Shown: one piece after another, positions 45,394 to 56,794 of the stretch | How positions within the stretch are numbered: position 1 is the first letter of the stretch | Layout: each line of letters begins with the position of its first letter | Notes under the pieces: generated by a model | Database searches by the model: none | Told to the model about the DNA's origin: nothing | Seen by the model: the letters and a program-made list of their open reading frames with translations, nothing else | Origin: Telopea speciosissima | Taxonomy: Eukaryota; Streptophyta; Magnoliopsida; Proteales; Proteaceae | Direction: 5' to 3' | Assembly: GCF_018873765.1 (NCBI RefSeq) | Contig: NC_057926.1 | Span: 46,057,043-46,121,042, forward strand | Length of the DNA: 64,000 nt | Translations under genes and position numbers: made by a program

Positions 45394-46204
45394 AAGTCAC
45401 AAAATACCAAAACGGAATAGTTGAACATATAAGAACATTACGACGCCTCAATGTATGTCTTTTAGATTTTGAATCAACATGTGGTCTGATAAGTCATGCT
45501 ACAGAGTGCGGGTGAAGTTAAACCTTTTGAACATTTTCTAAAACATTGTAGTTGTTTAACTTCACCCGTACTCTGTAGCATAGGCTACACAGGCAGCTGA
45601 GAACCAATGAAGGCCCCCTATCGGTTCAATCAATAGGGAAGAGAAAATCATTTCATGGGTGGAGGAGAGAGAGAGAGGAGGGGGAGGTAGTGGAGGCTAT
45701 GCACACACTGGGCAGGAAACCTTCTCTCAAAATAGTTTGAATGACTTTCCAGGTGTAGGTAATTAGACCCAAAAAAGAGTGAAATCAAGTAACCTTGGCA
45801 TAATCACACAAGTAAAAAGTATGTCTCTCGTTGTCCACAAACTGGGTTTGAGAAATTGTAATTTTGTAGACAAGCTTTGATTCTAGATTTGTTTAAGAAC
45901 CCTAATACTAAGCATCCGAGATAACAAAATGATAATGAACACACAATAATTATTTGGTGGTATTGCATGAGCCACCACTATTCCAAAGAAAGAAATTTGA
46001 ATTAGCTTAAAGGTTAAATACAAAGAAGCAGGCTTTGATTAATACAACAAGGTTTCCTTACTGTTCTGCAGAAAACCACAGCTGCAATACTAAATTGGCT
46101 CACATCGAAGAGCTATTCTATTCTTTTCAAATTGAAACAGAAGTCCTAAATTCTCTGAAAACACTAAAAATAAGTCTCCCCACCCCACACCCCCTTTTGC
46201 CTTC
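45394..46204. other. Gene-free stretch with a strong short hairpin
   Basis: Apart from the palindrome at 45496-45581 and a GA-rich run at 45663-45690, nothing was recognised. Part of the right-hand end is probably the 3' UTR of the CCCH gene. Confidence 0.4.
45496..45581. repeat. 86-bp hairpin with 28-bp arms
   Basis: The left arm, 45496-45523 (ATGCTACAGAGTGCGGGTG...), and the right arm, 45554-45581, are complementary at 27 of 28 positions, with a 30-nt AT-rich loop. It is most simply a tiny MITE; its size and near-perfect pairing also resemble a young small-RNA precursor. Confidence 0.85.
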
Positions 46205-46298
46205 TCTCCATATCTTAAGAGAACATGACCCCAATCTTCTTTGCAAAATCATCTCCATATCTTAAGAGAACATGACCCCAATCTTCTTTGCAAAATCA
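46205..46298. repeat. Tandem duplication of 47 bp across the CCCH gene's stop codon
   Basis: The 47-bp unit starting TCTCCATATCTTAAGAG occurs at 46205-46251 and again at 46252-46298, apparently without mismatch. On the minus strand the second listed copy encodes the last residues of the protein (FAKKIGVMFS) plus the stop. The other copy lies directly downstream in the 3' UTR. Confidence 0.95.
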
Positions 46299-49200
46299 TC
46301 CCCATCTTCATCATCCAAGTACTCTTCTGGGTCCACATTATCATCATCCCCACCATCAGCCTGCTCATAATCATACTCTCCATCCTTGTGATCAAAGTTT
46401 TCAAGCTCTTGATCTTCTTGATCTTCCATTGCATCATCAACCATCATTCCATCTTCAGTTTCAAGCTCAGTCCCCTTTTGAGCATCCGAAGATTCAACTT
46501 CATGAACCACATCATCACCTTCGGTAGTGATCTGACCTTCTTCATTGTCTTCAGCGGCTATATCTGGATCAGCATCTTCCTTCCTACTGTGAGTCTGATG
46601 ATTGGTTTCTTTCTCAGGCTCTGAGGTCTGAACAGTCTCTCTCTCTGCTGACATCCTGGAGCTGCCTGTAATGATTTCACCACTCTCCTTTGGGCTATCC
46701 AGCTGTCCATTTTGTGAACCTGTGCTATTCCCAGAATATGATGTTTCTGCTTCTCTCTTTCTCTTCAAAATCTCACTCAGGGGCTTTGGGCCCTCAAAAG
46801 GAAGTGAACCATCAGAATCTTGATGACCCATTAGTTGTCCAAGTTTTAAGTTTTTCTGTTCCTTTAGCTGTGACCCTTGTCGAACCTTTGCATGCCGAGC
46901 CTCAGTGCTCTCTGAGACCTTCGAACTTTTTAACTCAGCAAGGCTCTTTGGACCAGCAAAATATGAAGTGTTACTATCCACCTCATCTCTTCTGTTAGGG
47001 CCGCCTCTAATATTTCTGGCCTCTCTGAAGTCATCCTGGCCTGGCCGTTTTATTCTTCCTTCTTGCCTGCCCTGGTGGGAGGAAATTGGAGGCCTGCCTG
47101 GTGACAATCTACTGCGGTTCATTCCCCTATCTATTTCCCTCTCTAGACGTGAATCATTCTGATTTCTGTCTGGTGAAGATCTCCCAGGAAGTGTGAGTCG
47201 ACCGTGCAGCCTATTGCTTCTGGAACTCTCATGAGGTATATGGCGTGAATCTCTCGAAGAACGACCCCGGTTTCTTTGGTCCCGACTATGGCGATCACGG
47301 TCATCCCTCCGATGGACATCACCATGACGGTCAGGGCTAACTGCGGACCTCAAACCATTGACCCTCCTCTGCTTGGATAACCGTTGGCGCAGATCTGATT
47401 CATCAATCTGATCAAGGTTCTCAACTCTAGAGAAGCCTCTCTTTTCTGGCATAGTTGGCCTTTCCGTCCACTCAGATGAAGCCCTTCGCTGTTCCCAAGC
47501 ATACTGATCTTGCACTTGCCCATATGAATCATAGCCACGTGGATCATCATATGGTTCTTGGTCATATTTAGTAACTGGAGCATAATCAACTGAACGATCA
47601 TAATCAAAATCATTCACAGAGTTCAAACGCCTTCCCTCATGGCTAGCTGTTCTTCTGAACTCATCTTCTGCATGATAGTAATCAGAATCCCTGAGTTCAT
47701 CATCAACAAGAACATCAAATCCAGGAGAGGATTCCCTTAAGAACTCATCAGCCTCTTTACCATCTTGGAAAAAACGGTCATCAAATGCCTGAGCCTGGCG
47801 ACTAAGCTGGGGCCTTGGCACAGAGTTCCCACTGGCATTAGGAGGAGCATTTGTCGACATGTATTTTGGACGCTCGTCATCCAATATGGTGGGTGGCAGT
47901 ATATTTCTTTTAACTATGCTGTTTTTTGGTGGAGACGTTTCAGGTTTCATAGCTGGTTTTGGTGGAGGGCGAACTTCAATGGACTTTCTGATGTTCTCTT
48001 GTGTAGTCTGTTGTTGATTACACCTTTCAAGGCCCCCATAAGTCTTCTTTGGATTCAGGGGCTCAGAAACAGTGGTAGCAGCTTTTATTTCCTGATGCTG
48101 TGGAAGTGGATTACTGAGGGGTTGTGATCCATGCACGAAGGCACATCTGTCACCCTTTAAACAAAGCCCCTTCTGGAAGTAATAGCAGGGAACAGCTGGT
48201 TTTCCCGAGCTATAAGCTGGAGTTTGGCCTGGAGGCATTTTCGGAGATGCTACACTTTGTGAAGGTGGTACAGACAATCCCACTGAAGGTGTTCCTGGGG
48301 TTCCTATCAAGCCATCGAGCGGCTGAAAACATAGTATTAGGCATAGCACCCACATTGATGAAAATAGAAGATGATTGTTAATAATATACTAAAGGTTAGG
48401 AACAACATGTTTATTTGTCCATTAAACCAAAAAGGCATATTTGACAAAAGGACTCACCGGGTGCCGGAATGCACATTTTGGATTCAAGCAGTTGCCATTC
48501 ATCCAGAACCAGCAATCCCTGGGGTTAATCCTGGCAGCTTCACTATGACGATATTCACATTCACTTCCCTATATCAAGAAGAAAGGAAAATAAAAGGGTC
48601 ATAAGGACAATTTCAGAATTGGAAAACAATTACTTCGAGTATCTATAATTGCTTAATGATAGATAGGCCACAAGACTGACATTCATTGAAATGCTTCAGG
48701 GAAAAGAAAGAATTCATAGGAATCACAACTCATCAAAAACGCAAATAATATTTACTGGATCTTCTAAAACACCAAGAAAATATATAATACCTGAAATTGA
48801 GAACTCCAAAATTATATTCAGAATAAAAAGGAAAACAATGGCAAGAATAAATGGAAAGAACTTTATCTTCCAGGGCATTCATGAATAGTACGACAGTAGA
48901 AAATATAATGATACCAATTTGCATGATAGCTAATAATGATCTGGTAGACAAGGTGTATGCTATTATTAGTGTCACTGGAGAAAACATATGAAAGAGACTA
49001 TGCCCCCTGAATTAAATTTCACAAATTGATGGGCTCAGTGCCAAAACCTGCCAACAAAGTTTCCTTAAAAATAGAATTTTTATGCATTTCATTCAGGCTC
49101 AGCTCATTTGACCAAAATTACTTAGCTATGCAACTGCAATTTTGCAAACACTAACATATTGATTTGCCGGAGAAGTTTCTCCTCTTCCCCCCTCCCCCCC

Positions 49201-51766
49201 TACTTCATTTTCTCCAACTCTAGAGCCCATTCCTATTAAGCTTGTGTTTAAGAAGAACGACTGCTTTATAGATTAAAACTTTTTTGAAAATATTTTAATG
49301 TATAACTTCAATGAACCAACAACAACAATAAACAAATACCATGGCATCTTTACAACTAAATAAGTTTGCTGACCCTGATTAGCTTCAATATTGAAAGCGG
49401 AAAAAACCATTAGACGCCTAGAAGCAAGTACATTTCTCTATTCAATTTGTGTCTCACTTTATATGCAAGTTTAGTAATATAATGATTTAGTAGCATGAAT
49501 GTATACTTCATTTCATTTATAAAATTATGGACATATATTTCCGATTAAACATGACATGTCCAATGTTTTCATGATTCACATACCACCACAAAGATGGCCT
49601 TAATAAGGCCAACTCCACAAACCCAATATCAGCCTCAGTCCCCCACCCACCTTTTTAGAGAGATGGTGGGAGGGGGGGGGGGGATGATAGAGATATAAAG
49701 ATATTAAACTCTAGCTTATGTTACATGTATCTGCATGTGTAAGCTTATAAATATTTAAATGCATGTAGGCATATGCATGCATACGGGTTAGGCTCATTTG
49801 GTTATGGGCTTCAAATTAATTGCCCCAAACCAAACCCCAAACACCCCCCACCATAAAAAAAAAAAAAAAGAGGCTCTAAACCCAATCTGCCAGCTAAAGT
49901 GCCACCCAAGCTAATTTAAGCTCAGAGCCTTTATAATTGGAGGGCACCTAAGCAACAAGGCACCCTAGGCATGCAGTATATGACTATATGTAATATAGCA
50001 ATGAAAATTTCATATAATTATGCTTCTATGCAACATTATAAGCCATATCAATGCAATATGACATAATTATGCTAGTAATGATCTAATACGAGAAAACCAA
50101 CATATAATAAATAAAGCATAAGATATAATATATGCATATTCACCAAAAACGAAATTATAAACATAAATCAACGTAAACTCGTAAAGTGTCAACAAGGCAT
50201 GTCGTCACCTTGGACCCCAAGAAAGAGCCTAGACGCCTAGGCAACATACACACTGGTTTTTTTCCCTTGTTAATTTTTTAATTTAAGAGAGCTCTGAACA
50301 AATAATGTAGAAAATCGATCTCGAACCAGTAAATCCAACGGGAGATCAATCACAACAGAGTCGTATATAGGGACAAACCAGTATTAAGAACAGAGTTCTC
50401 TAACATTTCTTTCATATGAAAGAAGAAATAAGACCAAGGCTTCACCAACTAGTCTGCAGGAATGAAATCACCCAGCCTACTGAATCACCACAGTTGGGTC
50501 TGATTGGAATTACCACCAAGAGGACTGATACCATAGTTGTCATGGCGTCGCCATGGCGTTGCCATGGCGTCCTGGCGCTGGAGAGGGCTGCATGGCGACC
50601 TACGCCATGGCGACCCTCTTTGATTTCTTCTTCCTGTCTCTCTTTCCCTCTTCGATTTCTTCTTCCCGTCTTCGATTTCTTCTTCCCTCTTCGATTTCTT
50701 CTTTCCCTCTTCAATTTCTTTAGATTTCTTCTTTCCCTCTTCGATTTCTTCTTCGATTTCTTCTTCCTGTCTTCTTTCCCTCTTCGATTTCTTTCGATTT
50801 CTTCTTTCCTCTTCGATTTCTTCTTCGATTTCTGAATTTTCTTCTTAAAACTTGAGAAACAATAGAGAAAAATAAAACATGGCTTGAGTATACATCTATT
50901 AACACATTAAAAATAGAGAAAATAAAAATAAAACATGGTCGACATGCTCGCCATGGCAACGCCATGGCGGGCGACATGTCGATATATCGACGTGACACCC
51001 CTCCACCGACTTGGATCGCCGTGACGCCGTGACAACTATGACTGAAACTGCATGAGCATGGTCCAAAAGGACATCACCACCACTGCACCAACAAGGCTGT
51101 GATGTGGATCTGGGGTTACAAAACCCGATTCGGATTGCTTATGGGCCCACCCAACCAAAGAAACTCAAATAGTGATGATAGTGGCAATATTGTAATTAAA
51201 GGAAATCAAATAACAAAAGCAAAGGCACCACACGTGAGTGAATAGGACTTATAAGTGAAAGGGTAATCTTGGAAGGAAAAATAAAATAAAAGAGACTTAG
51301 GGGTAAATAGGAGGGCAATATAGGAAAAGGGAATTAAAAGGGGTTTTATAATAAAGGAAAGAAAGGAATCCTGGAAGGAAGGATGAGTCGTCTTCTTCCT
51401 TGCGCACAGAACTCATGGTGGAAAACAGTGGAAGATCGAGAGGAAGAACTCCTTCGCGTGCACTACTGAGTCTACAATTTTGAGGCTAGGATCGAAACCC
51501 CAAACTCTCTTGAATGCACACCATTATCAGCTCAAACACTACACAGGAGAGAGGTATTTGATGTCTGAAACAACCACTGGCGGAGAGGGCAAACGTGATC
51601 TAAAAATTGGTTCTGCAACTCACTCATACAGATAGGTTTGGGATAAGAATCCACAGGTAATGTCTCCCTACAGTAGGGCTTCCTTTGCCCCAAAATTTCT
51701 CGCTAATAAGGGCTGAATCGATGGAACTCAATCTAATTGTAAGGGCTGTTGCTACTGCTCAGAAAC

Positions 51767-51797
<31 letters not shown>

Positions 51798-54700
51798 CAC
51801 AGAAAAGAAGAAGAAGAAGAATGAAGGAGAGAGATCACACGGAAGAGAAGGGGGTATCACTGGGAGAAGAAGAGGGAGAGAAATCACACAGAAGGAGGGG
51901 GGGGGGGGGGAGAATCGCACATGCACCAGCCCACAGTCTTCAACCAAATTCTTTCCATCCCTTAAAAGTGTTGATTACATCCATATAAATAAGGAAGACT
52001 CCAACATAAAAATGGAAACTAGCCCAATCTAGGTAACCAAAATAAAATAGAAAACTACCTTCTCCTACGTAGCTATCTCCGTCCAAAGAAAATAACATAA
52101 AAGATTACAATGTTATTCCCAAAACTAAAACCTATATATTCTACTAGACAACTACCAAACTTGGACCCGGTTCTTGGTCGGGCGCTCAAATGGGTTCAGC
52201 CCTGTCCAAACAACTTCTCCAGCATCAGGCTGAAGCCAAAACTCACTTTTCTTTTCAATCGTAGGGTCTAAGCCCTTTCTCCTTTATTTATAACTGCACA
52301 GAAATCAACAAAATAGGAAACCTCTAGTATGATAGAAAGATCGAAGATCCCATACAACTTAAGTCTTCCTTCAAAATTGAAACTATCTAGAATATTCTCC
52401 ACTCAAATCTCCTATATCTTGTAGAATATCCTCCAAATCTCCCCTAAATCTTCTGGGATATCCTCCAAACCTCCTCCCTATGATCTGCATCAGTTCTCCC
52501 TAGCTTGGAAAGGACGAATTTTGAAAAGTCTAGGAATCAGATCCACACAATCAACATTCAGTCGGAAGTAAAACTCAGCAACCGTCGACTTCATCTGTCA
52601 TCCCTCCATGGCTGTGATAGCAAGTAATGCAGAATCGATCTCGAACTAGTAGATTAATCACAATAGGATCACATATAAAGACAAAACAGTATTAACGATT
52701 CCTTTTTTTTATTTTATTAAGAAGAAATAAAGATATGACCAACGCTTCACCACCTGACTTGCAGGAATGGAATCACCACCATACCCAACGTACTGAATCA
52801 ACATAGTAGGGTCAGATTAGAATCACCATCAAGAGGGCTGGAACTGCGTCACCACTGCACCAACAAGGGTAAAGCCATAGAGGGTCTAAGCCCCTTCTCC
52901 TTTAATGATCCCTTGCTACTTAAGTCTTCCTTCAAAATAGAAACTATCTAGAACACTATAAAATAGAAAACTATGGTTGAATTGTAGCATATCTATCCAA
53001 CCCTACAAAATAGAAAGAAGCCACAAAGTGATACCCACAATCCCCATAGTAGCTGGAATATCTTCAACAGAATATTCGCCACTCAAATCTCCTTTAAATC
53101 TTCTAGAATATCCTCCAAATCTCCTCTAGATCTTCTAAAATATCCTCCAGATCTCCTCCTTATGATCTGTTTCAGCTTGAGCTTCAAGTGTAAAGTCATA
53201 GGGACAATTCTGAGGGCAGCAACTTAACTCAGAAATGCTGAAAGCTAAGGCCAACTCTAATCAACCCTCAAGTGACATTGCAAAAGTGAACTTTGTACTT
53301 ATTTTTACAAGTCATGATCATTAATGAGTCCCCAATCCTCAGCCATGTCTTTATAGTTTCTGCTTTAGCTGACTTGTGTATATCTCTTATAACAGGATCT
53401 CACAAATTGTAGTCATCAATAAAACTGTCTGCTATTTTCCCCACTTAAAAAGGAAAGGAAATATATGTCAACTGTCATTTTCTGGCAAATTACCAATTCA
53501 TTGAATTAAACCCACTTCGCTGCAACTATTTAGTTGATGTCTTCTCCTAAAACAGGGAAAGCCATGTGATTAATTTTTTTTGCTTTGCAGTACCTCAAAT
53601 GACAAATTTTAATATGCCACTCAAGAAGTGCATTAAATTTAAATATCACAAGCTATATAGAAGCAGAAGCTGGATTTCCATCAAAAGCGATTGGAGATGC
53701 ATTCATCAAGTGCCTGAGCTTAATTGAAGAGGACTTTCCCATTTCCAACAGCACTATGAGGTTTAGAGAGGCGTTCGCAATATGCCCCACCCAACATTTG
53801 AGTTTTCCCCAATAATTAATTTCTTTTGATCATTAAATTTCACCTTTATAAGCAATTTTCTGATGCCACTAAATTCTAGTTTCAGAAGTGATGTCAGAAT
53901 TTCTAAATGCAGTACTGAGCTTCTGCCAAATCCAATTATGGAAAAACTAACTGAAAATATAGTTAAAGAAAAGTCTGATAGGATAAGCAAAAGATGTTCT
54001 TTTTCTTCCTCCCCTTCTTAAGAAACTTCTAAAAATGGAATGTCAAATATGTGTCATAGAAGGGACTACAATTCTATTTAATCATGCTTCTGATAGCTCA
54101 TCCTTCACACAGGGACAAGGAAGGATAAACCATTTACAATCTGTGGCCGGATGAAACAAAGGGTGTGATATTTGGCCCTCCATTCAATCCAAATATTCCC
54201 CACTAAGATGATTTCTCGCACATGCAGAATAAGGAAAACCCACTCTTCAAAACAACTTTGCTTCTGGTGTCAACAGTTGCCACAAATAACACCTCATGTT
54301 CATTAAATACAACTATTGGGGTTTTGAACTCCCGCATCAAAAGCACAATACTATTCGATACAAACAATCTTCAGATAAAATAAATAAGATCCAACAGCAT
54401 TAGCAGTAAGCTAATCTTAAGTGATTGTCATAAATACCATATTTAAATTGTATTCACCAGTTGTTAGGACGACATACGACTAAAGGAACAGTTGAATTCT
54501 TATCGTTTCCAATAAAATTTCCATACATTTCTTCTGACAACAAATAAACAAGATACAAAAATACCAGAACTGAAAATCCTCGACCTGCCACCATCTGAAA
54601 CTATAAGTTTCCAGAACCAAAATATAAATTTTCACGAATCCAACTACTGGGTTTTCTAGTAACAAAACCTTAATCAAGCACATAAATCTAAGCACCCCTT

Positions 54701-54958
54701 CTGTAATCGAGATCCAACACAGAACCATTAAATCAACCCACTAATATCAAACCGATTCAATATTCAATCTAAAAGAACCCAGGAAACCCTAAAAACCGAA
54801 CAATCAAGATTCAAAAAACCAAAAATTAAAAAGATAAATCTAACCTTTTTGCAAGTCAAAGGAGACGCGAGGAAATAAACGCAATCCGTATTTCTTTTCA
54901 GAAACTCTTCCTCAGCCGTCGATACAGGCTGAGCTGAATCTCGAGTTCCAACTTCCAT
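46262..54958 (-). CDS. Triple CCCH zinc-finger protein (AtC3H17-like)
   Basis: Exons on the minus strand are 54958-54845, 48568-48458 and 48322-46262, all phase 0 with GT-AG introns, giving 761 residues. Three CCCH fingers lie at the N-terminus: C26-X9-C36-X5-C42-X3-H46 spanning exons 1-2, C57-X7-C65-X4-C70-X3-H74, and C121-X7-C129-X5-C135-X3-H139 (CYYFQKGLCLKGDRCAFVH). A long hydrophilic region follows with RD/RS-rich stretches (HRRDDRDRHSRDQRNRGRSS), LAELKSSK and LSEILKRKR motifs, and a very acidic end (DGGDDDNVDPEEYLDDEDGDD). The layout matches plant C3H17 (At2g02160 type), a nuclear RNA-binding or transcription-linked protein; the exact role is not readable here. Start MEVGTRDSAQ is in a normal leader. 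Intron 1 is about 6.3 kb and full of repeats. Confidence 0.9.
50310..53180. repeat. Two direct copies of a repeated block inside the CCCH intron
   Basis: Copy A (50310-52500) and copy B (52625-53180) share, in the same order, AATCGATCTCGAAC(C/T)AGTA, ACAAAC/ACAAAA-CAGTATTAA, AGAAGAAATAA, GCAGGAATG(A/G)AATCACC, AATCACCA(C/T)CAAGAGG, then AACTATCTAGAA and TCTAGAATATCCTCCA...ATGATCTG. Copy A is longer; it carries the hAT MITE at 50532-51040 and other sequence. They could be LTR-like ends of one old element or a segmental duplication; no internal retroelement genes are seen. Confidence 0.6.
50532..51040. mobile_element. hAT-type MITE, 509 bp, GCCATGGCG family
   Basis: Terminal inverted repeats CATAGTTGTCATGGCG and (complemented) CATAGTTGTCACGGCG are flanked by the octamers ACTGATAC (50524-50531) and ACTGAAAC (51041-51048), which match at 7 of 8. 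Subterminal GCCATGGCG repeats flank a CTTCGATTTCTT microsatellite that fills much of the middle. No transposase. Confidence 0.85.
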
Positions 54959-55200
54959 GGGCGTTCTGCAACCTCAAAATGATCCCTTGATTTCAACCCA
55001 ATTCGTGATAAGATCGATCGTGAAAGCTTAAACAGTCTCAGAAGTTTCGCTGTAGCTGGTAAAGATTAGGGCAAGAACATAAGAGAGTAGGATTGATCCG
55101 ATCTCAGGAGCTCAGATCCAGTCACCACTCACGTGAGGGTGGGAAGAAAGAGAAGAGAGAGAGAGAACAATGGAGGCTTTAGAGAGCTCTCTCTTCACCC
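54959..55200 (-). promoter_or_regulatory. Leader and proximal promoter of the CCCH gene
   Basis: Upstream of the start codon (higher coordinates) lies an untranslated leader, followed by a CT-rich tract on the minus strand at about 55148-55190 (GAGAG on the plus strand), common just downstream of plant transcription starts. A start site cannot be fixed. Confidence 0.35.
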
Positions 55201-56794
55201 ATGCCCACTTTCTATTCATGGGTTTTGTCTGTACTTTCCGAGGTTGTGAATATATAACTAGGGTAACGGCTATCTGGGAACAAAGATACTCTGCTGCTCA
55301 ATAAGGTATCATGAAAAGGCATCTTAATGGTAGTTTAGTAAATGTAAAATGAAAACAGTTACTGAATTGACAGAATTACGAGAACACCCCAGTCATGGTT
55401 ACAAATTTACAATAAACGGGACGAGGGTTTCAAATTCAATCGAGTGCCCATGGCCAACAGGTGTGCAACGTGTCAGGAAGATATCAACAGTAAAAGTGAG
55501 GGTGTTTTGGTAATTGTAAAGGATCAAGCGGCTTTTGTATTTACGAAAGAACCCTTTCCATACATTTCTAGCTGAGCTGTAGAAATTTCATTGGAGCAGA
55601 CCGGATAGGGTCTAGCTTGACCGCTTAGTACAAATCCGGGGTCCATATGTCAACTCTAAACCAAACATCGATTTGGGTTGTCAATATACAAAACAAAGCA
55701 CGGCGTGTTTGGTAGGGAAAAAATGGATAGGAAAAATATATGGGAAAATGTTCTTTGTGTCGGAGTGCAGGTTGCGTCCAAACACATAAGGGGTGAGTGA
55801 AATGATGGCCCCGCCGCCCTAAATGGTGGAAATACCACCCCCATGGGAACATTCACCGAAAAATATATATACAATGGGGAAGGCTTCTCCGAGACTAGAG
55901 CTAGAGTGGAAACCTAAACCACACACACATTTAGGAAAACTTAAAGGGTTCAAGGAAGTGGGAAACCAATGTCTAATTATCATTAGGGAGAATGTTCTTT
56001 GTGTCAGGGTGCAGGCTGCGACCAAACACATAGGGGTGGGTGCAATGACAACCCTACCCCCCTGAGTGGTAGGCCCATGTGTTAAGACGCAGCCTGCACT
56101 GTGGCACAGAGAACATGAGCCCTTATCATTATAATCATGCCAAAACCCGACAGACAAGGCATCCAGTTTAGTACACACATAGATAGAAAACTTAAAGATA
56201 GACATCTAGTTAGTGGGAACTGAATTTAAGACAAACTTAATAACTACAAAGCTACCAACATAAGTGAGTAAGGGAGCTTTCCATAACCCGAGTTTAGAGG
56301 AGACACGAGAAATGACCTTAATCCAAATGGTATGTTTCTCCTTTTTAGGAACCAAAGGGGTCCAAGGTAACAACATCAATCATGGAAACCAAGAATATTG
56401 AAATTTTCTCAAAAGAGATACATTTTCAATGGAAAACACTACTTTTAGAGATTTTGATCTATTGGCCTGATAGATCATGGAAAAAAATTCAAAATGTTTT
56501 AGTTGGAGAAAAGCATCATGCTTACAAACTTGACCGGTCAGGTTCGTAGATTCCTCTCATAGGGAGGGCAAAAATGACGATCTCACCCCACCCAGTCAGT
56601 GTGTTCGGGCAGGGGGTGAGGTCGTCATTTTCACCCCCCTATGAGAGGAACTTACGAACCTGACCGGAAAGGGAACCTGAGAGGAGTTAAGTCCAAATAG
56701 ATCATTATTTATCCTTCAAATAACATGTACATTAATATGTAATACAAACAAGTGAACTGGAAGATAATCAAATCTTGAATTGATGATGTTCAAT
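55201..56794. other. Gene-free stretch with several MITEs
   Basis: GC-rich MITE copies of the TTCTTTGTGTC-ended family lie at about 55747-55857 and 55987-56117; the latter has ends TGTTCTTTGTGTC and GGCACAGAGAACA. A palindromic MITE lies at 56534-56667. Nothing else recognised. Confidence 0.6.
56534..56667. mobile_element. Palindromic MITE with CCGGTCAGGTTCGTA ends
   Basis: The left end CCGGTCAGGTTCGTAGATTCC and the right end (complemented) CCGGTCAGGTTCGTAAGTTCC match closely and continue as CTCTCATAGG. The interior AATGACGATCTCACC / GGTGAGGTCGTCATT is also inverted. A related partial copy lies at 22070-22215. Confidence 0.85.

Larger units (their letters stand above)
48569..54844. other. 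Large repeat-filled intron 1 of the CCCH gene
   Basis: No other gene was recognised inside. It holds a hAT-type MITE (50532-51040), a repeated block (50310-52500 and 52625-53180), a poly(A)-plus-GA-rich tract (51771-51912), a G run near 51896-51911 and poly(G) near 49671-49683. Open frames here come from these simple sequences. Confidence 0.75.

Noticed and set aside
46241-47162. Plus-strand open frames of 79-127 codons
   Set aside because: They are antisense to the acidic, low-complexity 3' end of the CCCH gene, where base composition keeps all frames open.
50416-50998. Open frames rich in Phe/Leu/Ser and, on the other strand, Arg/Lys/Glu
   Set aside because: They translate a CTTCGATTTCTT microsatellite inside a hAT MITE.
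51685-52032. Lysine-rich 115-codon frame
   Set aside because: It reads through a poly(A) run and a GA-rich tract in an intron.
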